Source of the DNA: Mesostigma viride
Taxonomy: Eukaryota; Streptophyta; Mesostigmatophyceae; Mesostigmatales; Mesostigmataceae
Length of the DNA: 64,000 bases
Direction: 5' to 3'
Assembly: GCA_009746045.1 (NCBI GenBank)
Contig: RPFO01000766.1
Span: 391,450 to 455,449, forward strand
Shown here: positions 11,158 to 21,300 of the stretch, in pieces
Numbering within the stretch: the stretch's first letter is position 1
Layout: each line of letters begins with the position of its first letter
Translations under genes and position numbers: made by a program
Notes under the pieces: generated by a model
Told to the model about the DNA's origin: nothing
What the model saw: the letters and a program-made list of their open reading frames with translations, nothing else
Databases searched by the model: none

Positions 11158-11728
11158 TGTTACGCCGCAAGCCTCGGCCGCCACCTCTACCTCTACCTGT
11201 CCTGATACTACCTAAACTAGTGAGGCTGCTTCTATTTACACCCCTAGCGAAAGACGACCGAGACGAACCAGATCTCAATGCATTTACATATGTACTACTG
11301 TAATACGCCATAGGCCATTTAATCAAACCCGTTTACTCCAGGAAAAGAGGAAGGAAACACAACTAAACTGCCGTGACCCAAGCTAATATGTGCTAATTCA
11401 TTTAACACACGCCGAGTAACCACACAAGGAGTGGAACGTGCATAAATGGTCACCAACGGTCCAACAGGCTCGGGCCGACCTGGCCCTCGCCTGCAGAAAC
11501 ACAGAAACACAAGCAGGTGCACAGATGCACGCCTGTCCACTACATTCTACAAAAGGATAAGGACCACTAATATAGTACGCGGCGCGGCGCCCAAAGGCAC
11601 CCACTATACCACAGTACTGTTACGGGGACAATCATGTCCAAACTAGAACTGCACGTAACCTAGGAACAACCGAGGCCAAGGACCTAATTTACGTCCGTAA
11701 CTACAACGAATTGTTACGCGACGTAACA
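11158..11728 (-). repeat. 3' LTR of element A
   Basis: 571 bp in reverse orientation. Compared with A's 5' LTR (28128-28702, 575 bp) it lacks a 4-bp insertion near 28409 and differs at a few bases, so A inserted recently on an evolutionary scale. It forms an inverted repeat with B's 5' LTR across 156 bp. Confidence 0.9.
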
Positions 11729-11745
11729 CCTCCCCCCCCACAAAA
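11729..11745 (-). promoter_or_regulatory. Polypurine tract of element A
   Basis: On the minus strand TTTTGTGGGGGGGGAGG directly precedes the 3' LTR, the expected position for the plus-strand primer. B has the same tract with more G residues at 43783-43801. Confidence 0.75.
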
Positions 11746-12105
11746 GGTAGGGAGCCCTCTCCCTACGCAGAGAGGAGGGAACCAGAGGGGTAGGAAAATA
11801 ATCCTAACGCACCCAGCACACACCAACACAATCGATAGACCATCCCAGATACAAAGCACCAATAGTTCACACGGTCTCCACCACCACGCCGGGTGGTGTA
11901 GGGTTAGCCAGCACCAAGCCTGGTGGTAGGTTCCCCTAACTGCCTGGAACGGAGTCCTGGCCGGGGGGGACGGCACTGGGCAGGACACACAGAGTAAACA
12001 CATCAGCGCTAAGGACCAAGAACAGCCAACCAACTGGCCAGAATATGAGGGCGACTCTACATACCGGAGGGACAACACCCTCAGGTCGGGCCTAAGGCCC
12101 TCTAT

Positions 12106-14417
12106 CTAGTGGCCATCCGTCTGGTAAGTGCCACGAGAGGCCAGCAGGACCTCCAGGTAGGCCTGGTAGTGAGCCACATCCTCAACATTGTCATGCCTAT
12201 CTACAGTGAGGAAAACATCGGCCCACACGCCGTCAGGAAAGAGGCCCAGGAAGGCCCAGTAATACCTATGCTGCGTGAGGACGACCTGGCCACGGGCCCA
12301 GTCCAGAAAGCCACAGGCAAAGAGGCGAAGGAAAGGCTCTACCGCGATCAGGCAAAGGGCCCGCAGGAGGAGGCGATGGTACCGAATCCGAGGGCGCATA
12401 CCCGTCGGGAAGAACAGGTCCACCAGGGGCTCCACGTTGGACGGCCACAACCGGATGTGCCGAACCTCGCGGGAGCGCCACCGACGAACACACTGTCGCG
12501 ACCCGAATGTCTCTAGGTAGTCGCTGGCACGAGGAGGAGGGTGACCGCGGGAGTCTAGACCCTGGCCCGGGATAGGCGCCGGGCGGCGGGCATCCCACTC
12601 AAGGATGGGCTGGAGGACCGTAGTGTACGCCGCACCCGGCACCGCAGGAAACTCTACTGTAAGGGCATCCGAAGCCATAATGCCCAGAGGGGGAGGGTAA
12701 GCCCACTGAAACCCACCGTAGGTGTCCAAGTCGTTGTGGCGCCTCGCCCAGCGATACAGGACGCGCCGGACCAGGATCTCACCCTCGAACACCGGATCAG
12801 CTAAAATAACCATGTCGAACGGAGGCCGATCAGTCTCAATGGGTAGGCCACGATCCCGGGGCGCCCGACACACCTGGGAGAACCCATAGGACATGGGAGA
12901 GATGGCAAGCTCAGCAGAGGCGCGCGGCAGGTCACACTGTCGGCAGGCGAGTGCGGACATACCATACCCCGGAATGGGCGTGTCACGCGACTCCGGCGTC
13001 GCGTGCACCACAGAAGGAGCCCTGTCCCGATCACCCTGGGACAACTCCCTGAGGGAATCGGCAGCGCGGGTGGCGCGAGGATCCTGACCGGTGGACCGAA
13101 CAACCGCGGCCAAAGACCGCGAGGCCGAAGGAGGAGGGACCGGAGCAGGGGCTGACGCAGGGGCAGGAGCCGACACCGACGCAGGGGGCACTGGTAAAAC
13201 AGGAGGTCGCGCCGGACCTGAAGCCAGAGAGGGCCGTGACGGACCCGCCAACGACGCAGGCGCGCCGGTCTCCGTTGCCGGTGCACCCTCAGGCCACATG
13301 TTGAAAATGGGGCCCGTAGGGACAGGCAGTCCTGCATAAGATTGACTACCATCCAGGCCCCAGTCAGGAACCGGAATCCTCTGCGGAGGACCACCCTCCC
13401 AAAGTCTGGGAAGCCCGCTAGTATCGCCAAAGAAACCCCGCGACGTCTGCGCCTGAGCGGGAGGAGGCTCGGAAGCAGCGACGGAGGGCGAGCTAACAGG
13501 GGCAGGAGACTCCCGCGTAGGCGCAGGTAGAGCGGTAACAGGCGCAGAGGCAGCAGGAGTCGCAGGAGCCGCCGGAACCACAGCGACCGCGGGCGCAGGC
13601 GGGGGCGCGGGCGAAGCCGTAGTCGCCGGGGCGACAGAAGGGGTAGGGGGCGCGGATCCAGCCGGCGTGGCCGGGACCTGCGCCTGGGCCGCAAGGAAGG
13701 CCCCAAACGCCGTGGTCAAAGACTGGATCTGAGCCTGCATAGCCGAGACCGTCGCCGAAAGAGGATCAGGCAAACCCGAAGGGGTAGGCTCCACTGCGAC
13801 ATCCCGGGTCGACCGAGGGGACGACGGGACCGGAGAGGGAGGAACAGACACCGAGGAGGCGGACGCAGCGCTCGAGGCAGAATAATCTGGAGTATAATGT
13901 ACCTCGGCTGGGGCGCCCGAAGGGGTAGGACCACTAACCGCTAGTCCCGCCGACTGATCAGCTATCTCCATGAACTCTACGGCCCGTAAAAGGTCGCAGG
14001 GGTTCTCGTCTACCTCAGCATCACCCTCAGCTGGAAGCCACGGGAACACCTCCCGTAGGCAGGTACGGCCCACAGGAGTGGAGAGGTAGGAGAACACACG
14101 GCAACACCGGAGAACCGCATCTATCTGCCCCAAGGCGGGACAGCTGGAACCACACCCCAACAAACAGTGTCCGGCATCATCGAACCCGTGCAGGACAAGC
14201 TGGTGCGGCTCATCAGGGGAAGGACCATACCACGTGACCCCGAAGAGGGCCGCCCTGACTAAGCCCGCATGTTGGGCCTGAAGGGCCGGCTGCACCACGC
14301 CACCCGGGTAACTGATCGCGACACCCAGCGGCCCGGAAGGGCCTCGAAATACAGCTCAGGGTCCGGTGGGGGCGGGGACGGCAGCGAGCTCTCAGCCGGA
14401 GGGGTAGGCTCTGACAT
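12106..14417 (-). CDS. ORF3 of element A: large unrecognised protein downstream of pol
   Basis: The longest open frame is 14298-12106 (730 codons). The likely original start is ATG at 14417 (MSEPTPPAESS), 77 bp after the pol stop, but a one-base difference near 14315 relative to B puts that start out of frame. N-terminal quarter: a cysteine-containing globular-looking part (GHCLLGCGSSCPALGQ, FPWLPAEGD). Middle: about 250 residues very rich in Pro, Ala, Ser and Thr. C-terminal 300 residues: a folded-looking region with CRQCDLPRAS, LADPVFEGEILVRRVLYRW, many Arg and aromatic residues, and HRYYWAFLGLFPDGVW. I see no signal peptide or membrane segment, so an envelope role is not supported by sequence, although the position is that of env in retroviruses. 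GC content is clearly higher than in pol. The ORF is conserved in B (37704-40015). Function unknown. Confidence 0.7.
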
Positions 14418-14493
14418 GACGGCTGCGGAGGGGAGGGGACAACCAACCATCCGTCGACAGCAGACATAACATAAGAGAGGAGAAGGTCTACAA

Positions 14494-17400
14494 CTAGAGC
14501 TTATGCAGGGTTTTATACTCCTGCAGCAGGCGACTACACCCATCTAGCTCACTCTCAGTATACCAGACCTTATCTACCTCACTACGAGCATACATCCACT
14601 TCACCTTATACTGGCGCTGGGTACCGCGGCCTTTTTTGATATCTCTATGGGCCACGATACCCTCTACCTCATCCTCTACCTCACCAGTATCCGGGTTATG
14701 CTCTAAAGGGGCAGGGGCCAATTCTCTACCAGCGAACGTGCTCTGATGATAGAGCTTCAGCTGGCTTCTATGAAAGGTGCGAGAGTGGGTCTGCCAAGAG
14801 GTAGGAATATCTATCTCATACAGAAAATTACCTACTCTAGACAACACACGGAAAGGTCCTAAGAAGGCGGGCCTAAGTTTCACTTTCAGTTCAGCTTCGA
14901 ACTTATGAGCGAAGCGGCCAACACGGGGGCCTTCTACTAAGACTAAATCTCCTATTTCTATCTCAGGTGCTCTTCTATCTAATGAGGCACGCAACCTAGC
15001 AAGGTATTTGGCCTGCGCCCTATGGTACCCTGCAATAGCGTTGTCGTGTGCATTCTTCATCTTATCTAATAACGCCTGCACACCTTCTACAGTATCCCGG
15101 GACACATCATCCTTGTCCCTTAAAGGACTAGCTAAAAGAGAGGTAGGGGTAAGAGGTTGTCTACCAGTATCTAGGAAGAAGGGCGTATAACCATGCGCAG
15201 CCTGAGGGCAATTGTTAAGGGAAAACTCTACCAAACATAGGTAATCCTCCCAATCACTCCCAGAGCCATTCACATAGTGACGCAGAGCTTCTTCCACTAC
15301 CCTATTCAAACGTTCTACTAAATGAGACGAGGAGGAGTGGTAGGCAGTACCGAAGGTGACCTTGGTACCGATAGCAGCGAAGAACTGCTGCCAAAAATCA
15401 GAAGTGAATAACTTATCCTTATCACTAATAAACTGCCTACTCAAACCATGATATCTATATACGTTATTAAGGTATAGGCGTGCGCAATCGCGTGCGGTGA
15501 GTTCTAAGGGACACGGCACGAGATGACACATACGAGTAAAACGATCTACAAAAACAAGGATCTGGGCGTTACCTCTATCATTCTTCCTAAAAGGTCCTAC
15601 AAAATCCATCATAATGGAGTCCCACGGCATGATGGGATCAGGTAAGGTCCTAGGCTCTGCTATCTGTCCTACATTGTTGGGTTTCATCTCCTGGCAAGAT
15701 TGACAGGTTCTAACATACTCATCTACATCCTTTAAAAGGGAAGGCCAGTAGTAAGAGCGGGCTACTAGGTCCCGTACCCGTTTACCACCCTGGTGAGCAG
15801 CTAAGTCATGCAACTCAAAGAGCAAGGAGGAGCGACAGATAGGAGGGACATACAGGCGCCATTGAGGGGGAGAATCTGCTATCTGCACATATAAAAATCC
15901 ACCTACAAATTTACAAGGGTGCTTGCCTAATTGTTGGGGATGGGCAGCAATGGCAGCTAATGCTTCCGGCTCAGTGGCCGTAAATCTACTAATAAGACGT
16001 TCGAGATCAGAGGTAGGCATCGCTACAGAGGTATCCAGAACAGGTTTAAAGAGATCTCCTACCGCCTTGCCAAAGAGAAGGGGAGGTCCTAGAGGGACTA
16101 TGTGTTCATAAGACTTTCCTGACCTAGTCGCTATATGGCTAAGCGGTATAGAAATTTTATTTTTCCCCTCCCCCCCCACCGAGACCACAGGAAGGGCCTC
16201 ACACGGGAGAGAGAGTCCTACGTGAGAAAGGAGATCAGGCATGCGAACAGCTGTATGAAAGAGGTAGGCATAGGATTCATCATCAGGTAGTTCACCATAC
16301 GGGGTTACACCCATAGTAGTAGGAACTAGAGTAGTATTGAGAACATCAAGGTCCTCGAAAAAGGAGTAATCTGCACGACGAGAGAGTGCATCTGGTACTA
16401 TGTTATCTACACCCTTAACATACTGAAGTTTAAAAGGGGAGAACTGTGCTAAAAACTCCATCCAGCGCGCTTGACGAGGGGTAAGGTTGGGTTGTGAGAG
16501 AAGATGGGTAAGAGGGCGGTGATCTGTCTGGATAACTAATCTATAAGGATCAATCTCACAGGGTTCATTCAGACAAACATCAAATTGAGCACCTTTAAGA
16601 AAGTGCTGCCACGCGTGGCAACAGTACACCACAGCTAATAGTTCTTGCTGGTGGACGGGATAGTTACGCTCCGCAGGAAGCATTGTCCTAGAGATATACT
16701 CGATTGGCTGTAAGCCCTGACCCTGATCCTGGAGAAGGACGCCCCCTATAGCTACCTTGCTAGCATCTGTGGCTACAACAAAGGGTTTAGTAGTATCCGG
16801 TAGGATGAGTACAGGAGGGGAGAGGAGTAGGGATTTTAGACACTGAAAAGCCGACTGACATTCACTACTCCAAACAAAGGGGATATCCTTCTTTAATAGA
16901 TGATTAATAGGAGCTGCTATAGTTGCGAAACGCGGGATAAAACGCCTATAGTAAGAAGCAATTCCTAGAAAACTACGTACACCTTTAACGTCGGTAGGGG
17001 TAGGCCATTCCTGAATTGACTTAGTCTTATCCGGGTCGGTAGCGACCCCGGCATCTGATAGAACGTGCCCTAAGAATGGGACACTTCTACCAGAGCGAAC
17101 TTTAGCACGGCGCGCCCATAAAGAATTTTCAGCCATGATTTCTAATACTTTCTTTAAATCACGTAGGTGCGTTTCAAAATCAGGAGAATAAATAAGGATA
17201 TCATCTAAGTAAGCTTGAGCACAAGAACGGTCATGCTCAGATAAAGAAACAGAGGAGAAGGAAGGATCCTTTAAATCAGAGGACACTTGAGGAAGGTGGG
17301 AATTTCCCATAACAGGTCTAAGCACTTCATTCATTAACATTTGGAAAGAGGCAGGAGAGTTACAGAGTCCCATAGCCGCTACTCTAAACTGGTAATGCCC

Positions 17401-18018
17401 AAAAGGGGTAGCAAAGGCGGTTTTGTGGCAATCCTCAGGAGCTATACGTAGTTGCCAAAAACCATCCGCACAATCTAGTACTGTGAAACAGGTAGAACCT
17501 TTAACCTTATTAAATATATCATCAATACGAGGTAGAGGGTATTTAGACTTCACAGTAATATCGTTTAGCTTCCTATAATCAGTAACTAGGCGAAACTTGC
17601 CATTTGGTTTAGGAACTAACAGGACACCAGCGGAGTAGGGGGAGTTACTAGGCTCTATCAATCCTGCTTCTAATAGTGATACTAAAATCTGTTTTAGTTC
17701 CTTTAATTCTGTAGGGCCCATTCTATACATCGGAGAGTGCGTAGGAACTGCACCGTCCTTGATAACTACACGGTGTAAAACAGAACGAGGAGGAGGATAA
17801 GAAGGAGTCTTTTCTTCAAATACTTTTGAGGAATCTATCACAGCCATGTATCTTACTATTTCATTTTCAGTAAATCCCACTCCTATTGTATCCACTGTAT
17901 TTACATCTATATCCACACTATTATTAGTGATAGGTATCTCTTGTACTTCTAACTGAAGGAACATACATAATAGGTATCCATATTCCTTTAGTTCAGATCG
18001 CAATTCGTCATTGGACAT
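14494..18018 (-). CDS. pol: Pol of element A: reverse transcriptase, RNase H, integrase, chromodomain
   Basis: 1,174 codons without interruption. RT: VPKPNGKFRLVTDYRKLND at about 135-153, catalytic Asp 182 (LDCADGFWQL) and YLDD at 270-273, preceded by an unusual insertion of about 30 residues (239-268). RNase H: VVATDASKVAIGGVL at about 414 and the TDHRPLTHLL block. Integrase: a HHCC finger (H-x3-H...CQSCQ), then a DDE core with MMDFVGPF, ISDKDKLF and ERLNRVVEEAL, then a GPF module (LGPFRVLSRVGNFLYEIDIP). The last 60 residues (VEGIVAHRDIKK...YKVKWMYA) form a chromodomain, which steers integration to particular chromatin. This order defines chromoviruses (Ty3/gypsy). The N-terminal boundary is set by a frameshift: B continues upstream into protease at the same place. 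It is the best-preserved catalytic ORF in the window. Confidence 0.93.
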   Translation of the reverse strand: MSNDELRSELKEYGYLLCMFLQLEVQEIPITNNSVDIDVNTVDTIGVGFTENEIVRYMAVIDSSKVFEEKTPSYPPPRSVLHRVVIKDGAVPTHSPMYRMGPTELKELKQILVSLLEAGLIEPSNSPYSAGVLLVPKPNGKFRLVTDYRKLNDITVKSKYPLPRIDDIFNKVKGSTCFTVLDCADGFWQLRIAPEDCHKTAFATPFGHYQFRVAAMGLCNSPASFQMLMNEVLRPVMGNSHLPQVSSDLKDPSFSSVSLSEHDRSCAQAYLDDILIYSPDFETHLRDLKKVLEIMAENSLWARRAKVRSGRSVPFLGHVLSDAGVATDPDKTKSIQEWPTPTDVKGVRSFLGIASYYRRFIPRFATIAAPINHLLKKDIPFVWSSECQSAFQCLKSLLLSPPVLILPDTTKPFVVATDASKVAIGGVLLQDQGQGLQPIEYISRTMLPAERNYPVHQQELLAVVYCCHAWQHFLKGAQFDVCLNEPCEIDPYRLVIQTDHRPLTHLLSQPNLTPRQARWMEFLAQFSPFKLQYVKGVDNIVPDALSRRADYSFFEDLDVLNTTLVPTTMGVTPYGELPDDESYAYLFHTAVRMPDLLSHVGLSLPCEALPVVSVGGEGKNKISIPLSHIATRSGKSYEHIVPLGPPLLFGKAVGDLFKPVLDTSVAMPTSDLERLISRFTATEPEALAAIAAHPQQLGKHPCKFVGGFLYVQIADSPPQWRLYVPPICRSSLLFELHDLAAHQGGKRVRDLVARSYYWPSLLKDVDEYVRTCQSCQEMKPNNVGQIAEPRTLPDPIMPWDSIMMDFVGPFRKNDRGNAQILVFVDRFTRMCHLVPCPLELTARDCARLYLNNVYRYHGLSRQFISDKDKLFTSDFWQQFFAAIGTKVTFGTAYHSSSSHLVERLNRVVEEALRHYVNGSGSDWEDYLCLVEFSLNNCPQAAHGYTPFFLDTGRQPLTPTSLLASPLRDKDDVSRDTVEGVQALLDKMKNAHDNAIAGYHRAQAKYLARLRASLDRRAPEIEIGDLVLVEGPRVGRFAHKFEAELKVKLRPAFLGPFRVLSRVGNFLYEIDIPTSWQTHSRTFHRSQLKLYHQSTFAGRELAPAPLEHNPDTGEVEDEVEGIVAHRDIKKGRGTQRQYKVKWMYARSEVDKVWYTESELDGCSRLLQEYKTLHKL

Positions 18019-18091
18019 TAATACTTCAGGTATAGGTCTACAGGAGGATCAACAGGTGTAGGAGGAGTAATATCTACCAAGGATAAATTTT

Positions 18092-18775
18092 CTAATCTAT
18101 AATGACGTTCTGGTACCCAGTAGAGCTATCTGGAAACCAAATGACCATAGTATCATAATTAATAGTGATTTTATTATCCTGATGCCAATCTAATCCTAGT
18201 AATACATCAGCTGTAGTGATAGGGCCTATAGTGGCCGTCAGGTTGACCGTACGTCCTTGTATGACCAGGGGAAGGGACACCGTACCCGGGGAATGACTGG
18301 TGCGACCGTCAGCATAATGGACAGTGACAGTTTTTGTGTGAGGGGTAGGGACTAGTCCTAAACGCCTAACTAGGGCCTCGCTCACAAAGGAGCTAGCCGC
18401 ACCGCTATCCACTAACACAGAGACATTCAAGAGTTCATCAGCATGCAGGAAGGGGTCTACAACAGTATGAGGGACGGTTAAGCCACCATTCAAGAACATA
18501 AGAGGACGCACACGTAGTGGTAGGGATGATTCAGCTCCTACAGAGGTTATAAAAACAGGCAAGCAAAAATTATTATCTGGGGTACTATCTAAGGACCTGT
18601 CCAGGTTACCCCCGGCTGACAGGCCTACTGTTCCCCCTCCCCCCCAAATCCATAGGAACGAACCCCGAAGAAGACCCTGGCGGAAAAGCCACTGCTGGAG
18701 GGTCACGAGGGATTGAAGAGGGTGCGGGAGCCTGATTATCATAGGGGAACCCTGGGGATCCTGTCTGCACAGCAT
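18092..18775 (-). pseudogene. pol: Protease part of element A pol, separated by a frameshift
   Basis: This frame contains the aspartic protease motif LVDSGAASSFV and the later VLLGLDW motif, the catalytic core of retropepsins that mature Gag-Pol. It ends early because of a missing C near 18121 (GCTCTACTGG here, GCTCCTACTGG in B), so protease and RT are in different frames in this copy. At its 5' end the frame overlaps the end of gag by about 170 bp around a G7AG5 tract (18636-18648). Pol lies in the +1 frame relative to gag there, which would need frameshifting or a change in tract length. Confidence 0.8.
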
Positions 18776-20353
18776 TCAGCCTACTAGGGGTAGCTGAAGG
18801 AATGCGTCCTGAAGTGGGACGAATAGGAGCACGCTGAGGGGTACGAGGAGGGCGAGCGTCGGGATGAGGGGGAGCACCCGAAAGGAACTTGGGGCACTCA
18901 CGTTTAAGGTGACCTACTTCCTTACAATGATAGCAGGTAATATGAGAGACATCCAGAGCTGAAAGGTCAGTCACACAGATATCTAATTCTTCTACATAGG
19001 AGTTCTCCTCCTCAGGGGTAAGGCTATATTATTAATACGGGAACGGGTAGGAAGAGAAGGTGTGGAGAAGAAATCTGCTACTCGTAAAAGATGCTGGCGC
19101 ACATGCTTGAGGGGCAGGTCAGTAAAACGGTAGGCAGAGAACTGGCGCTTGACTTCACGCAATAAGGGTCTACTGAGGCCCTGAAGGAAGCGAGCACGTA
19201 CTTCTGCACCCGACAAATCCCTAATTCGTACCATCTGAGCATCAAACTCTTTCATATATTCTTTGAAGGACTTGGTACCCTGCTGCAAGGTGCCAAAGGA
19301 TAATCTATCCTGCCAATCTGCATCGGGAGGGACTAAATGGTTCTCTAAACGCTTGAACAATTCTGCTACAGAGTTTGGGTAGGCATGAGAGGCAAGAGAC
19401 TCACACTGGATGAGGTTAGCAAGTTCAGGAGTAATGCAGGTAGTAAGATAATGAGGAACTAGTACAGCATCAGAGAGGCGCCACCTATTGTGGTTCTGCC
19501 AGGACTCTGTGTTCTGGGTGAGCAACATAATGAAGGTGAAAAACTGTTGAGGGGTAGACTTGACATCCAGCTTAGGAAGGTTGGCAAAGAGGGGAAGAGC
19601 AGGAGGCTTAGGGGGATTAGAAGAATCAGTTTTTCCCATAGGGCCACTATCTTCCACTGCTACATAAGCGGGATAGAAGGAAGGGATAGGAAAAGTCTTG
19701 GGTAGGGGTCTAGAGGGAGCCACCGTTTCCGGATGGTGCCCATAGGAGAAGGGGACAGTATATTGCTCACGAAGAGAGGAATAGGCAAAATGATCATAAT
19801 TCCTATCATCTAGGGGCATGGTACTGAAATCATTATTAACTTCTAAATCAGCCACACGGGTAGGAACCTGGGCAGCCTCATAGGCCGTCTCAGGGTAGGA
19901 CCAGGAAGCAGGTGGGAAAAAGGGAACTGCACTAGGGCGCCCAGAAGGGCCGACAGGGGCCGAGGTACGACCCGTGTTAATAGCAGGCATTGAAGGCACA
20001 GGGTGGGAAGGAGGCCTAGGAGCATTGTTAGTGTGTGAGGACCTGCTGGAGGGGTGAGCCAAGGTTGCAGAAGGGGCAGGGGCCTGGTTCACAACGAAAG
20101 AAGGTTCCTCACTAAATCTGACTTGGGAAATACGTTGTTCATAGGTAGGTGGGGTAATTGAGGGACGACGGCGACCACCAGCAACAGGAGAAGGAGGTGA
20201 GGTACGCAGAATACCTTGAGGAGTGAGATGGTGTACCGTTTCCAAGGAGTCCCGTCGGTTACCACGAGTATTGTTATTGTTAATGTTATTAGTAGTAGTA
20301 TTATTATTATTATTGGTAGGTATAGGCGACATATCTCCACCCACTGGATCCAT
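18606..20353 (-). pseudogene. gag: Gag of element A, with one frameshift
   Basis: The first frame (20353-18992, 453 codons) starts MDPVGGDMSPIPTNNN, has a long disordered Asn-, Ser- and Pro-rich half, then a retrotransposon capsid-like region from about residue 265 (LPKLDVKSTPQQFFTF, WQDRLSFGTLQQGTKSFKEY, ARFLQGLSRPLLREVK). A missing A near 19028 (AATATAGCC here, AATATAAGCC in B) shifts it out of frame. The correct frame resumes at 18974-18606 with the zinc knuckle CYHCKEVGHLKREC (CCHC) and a proline-rich tail. Gag packages element RNA into virus-like particles. B has no frameshift here but is interrupted by two transposons. Confidence 0.85.
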
Positions 20354-20446
20354 CTTTAATTACGTAAAGGAATAGGAATCAAAAGAAGAAAGCAACAAAA
20401 GAAAAAGGAAAAACCTTGAAGGTCTGCAGCAGGAACAAAATTAAAA

Positions 20447-20839
20447 TCAATCCTTTTTAACAACAGTAATGGATAGGGAACCAAACTCCAAAGTGAGAGG
20501 AGTATCTGAAGCAGATGCAGATGCAGCCCGTTTAGGGGGAGAAGAAGGAGGGGTAGCAAAGACTAGAGCTTCTACTGGAGGGCGACCATGAGGAATAGGG
20601 CGTACATGCAGGCCTAAATCTGTTTGGCTATGATCTATAAGGAACTGCTGAGCTTCTTCAAAGGACATAAATTTCTTATACCTAATTACGTTATATTCAC
20701 GATTCTGAACGATCTTCCTAGCGTCGGACCAAGAAAGGAAAATGGAGGACCATTGAGGCGTAATCACTACGTAATATTTAGCTAGACTATTATCGCTAGA
20801 AGAATGGGAAGGAGCAGTAAAAGATCGCCGTTGGCTCAT
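20447..20839 (-). CDS. ORF0 of element A: small protein with RNase H1/viroplasmin-type hybrid-binding domain
   Basis: 130 codons, ending about 90 bp before gag. Residues 22-68 match the pattern of the N-terminal hybrid-binding domain of eukaryotic RNase H1, also called the caulimovirus viroplasmin domain: YYVV near the start, IFLSW with an acidic residue after it (WSDARKIVQ), then YKKFMSFEEAQQFL. In RNase H1 this fold of about 45 residues binds RNA:DNA hybrids and dsRNA. The rest is Ser/Pro-rich and ends SITVVKKD. No RNase H catalytic domain is attached. The B copy (29079-29471) differs by one residue (Ile to Thr), so the frame is maintained in both. Inference: it may bind or protect the RNA:DNA replication intermediate. 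The domain call rests on motif pattern and needs a profile search. Confidence 0.72.
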   Translation of the reverse strand: MSQRRSFTAPSHSSSDNSLAKYYVVITPQWSSIFLSWSDARKIVQNREYNVIRYKKFMSFEEAQQFLIDHSQTDLGLHVRPIPHGRPPVEALVFATPPSSPPKRAASASASDTPLTLEFGSLSITVVKKD

Positions 20840-21300
20840 GGTAACGCACCTGGTAGGTCTTGAGCAGTCAAATGAGGAGAACGAGGAGAAGGCGACTTAT
20901 CTCGGGTGTCTGAAACCGAACCAGATTGACGACGCACGTAGGGACGATGTTTCCAGCGCCAGGTGGTCGTAAGTATCCGGTTTCAAGAATTCTGCGTCCG
21001 GCGAAGGGTCGTCTAAATACGAAGCAGGCACGATGCAGAAAAAGGGTAATCTACGAGACGCTAGCCGTCTCTCTATCGTCGAACCAAAACCAGCAACTGT
21101 CTACGGCAGTAAACCATCTTTCTAAGGAAACAAGACGAGGAGCAGGAGCTATATACGAAAGGATTTTCCGCTTCGAGCAGGTCTAACGTCTAGGCAGGGC
21201 GTGTCCTGAATCAGGCAGCACTATCCTCCTAGCTTGACGGCGACCCGCCCATTACCTGTCAAGTACGTGTCGTCTTCTTTTTCCCAGCCGCGGAAGGGTT
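20840..21300 (-). other. Element A leader, proximal to ORF0
   Basis: Untranslated leader between PBS and ORF0. It is split by the CACATCACC transposon; its LTR-proximal 70 bp lies at 28058-28127. The same sequence is present in B at 11002-11157 plus 28703-29078. The antisense open frame at 20926-21186 recurs in B but shows no domain and is probably chance. Confidence 0.7.

Noticed and set aside
12801..13706. 301-codon Arg/Leu/Pro-rich ORF in another frame of ORF3 (also 38415-39320)
   Set aside because: It is a shadow of the Pro/Ala-rich coding region; low-complexity translation of the same GC-rich DNA.
12106..14417. ORF3 as a viral envelope gene
   Set aside because: Despite its position, I see no signal peptide, membrane segment or fusion-type motif.
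20926..21186. 86-codon ORF antisense to the leader of A, repeated at 28732-28992 in B
   Set aside because: Identical because the leaders are identical; no motif and wrong strand for the element transcript.
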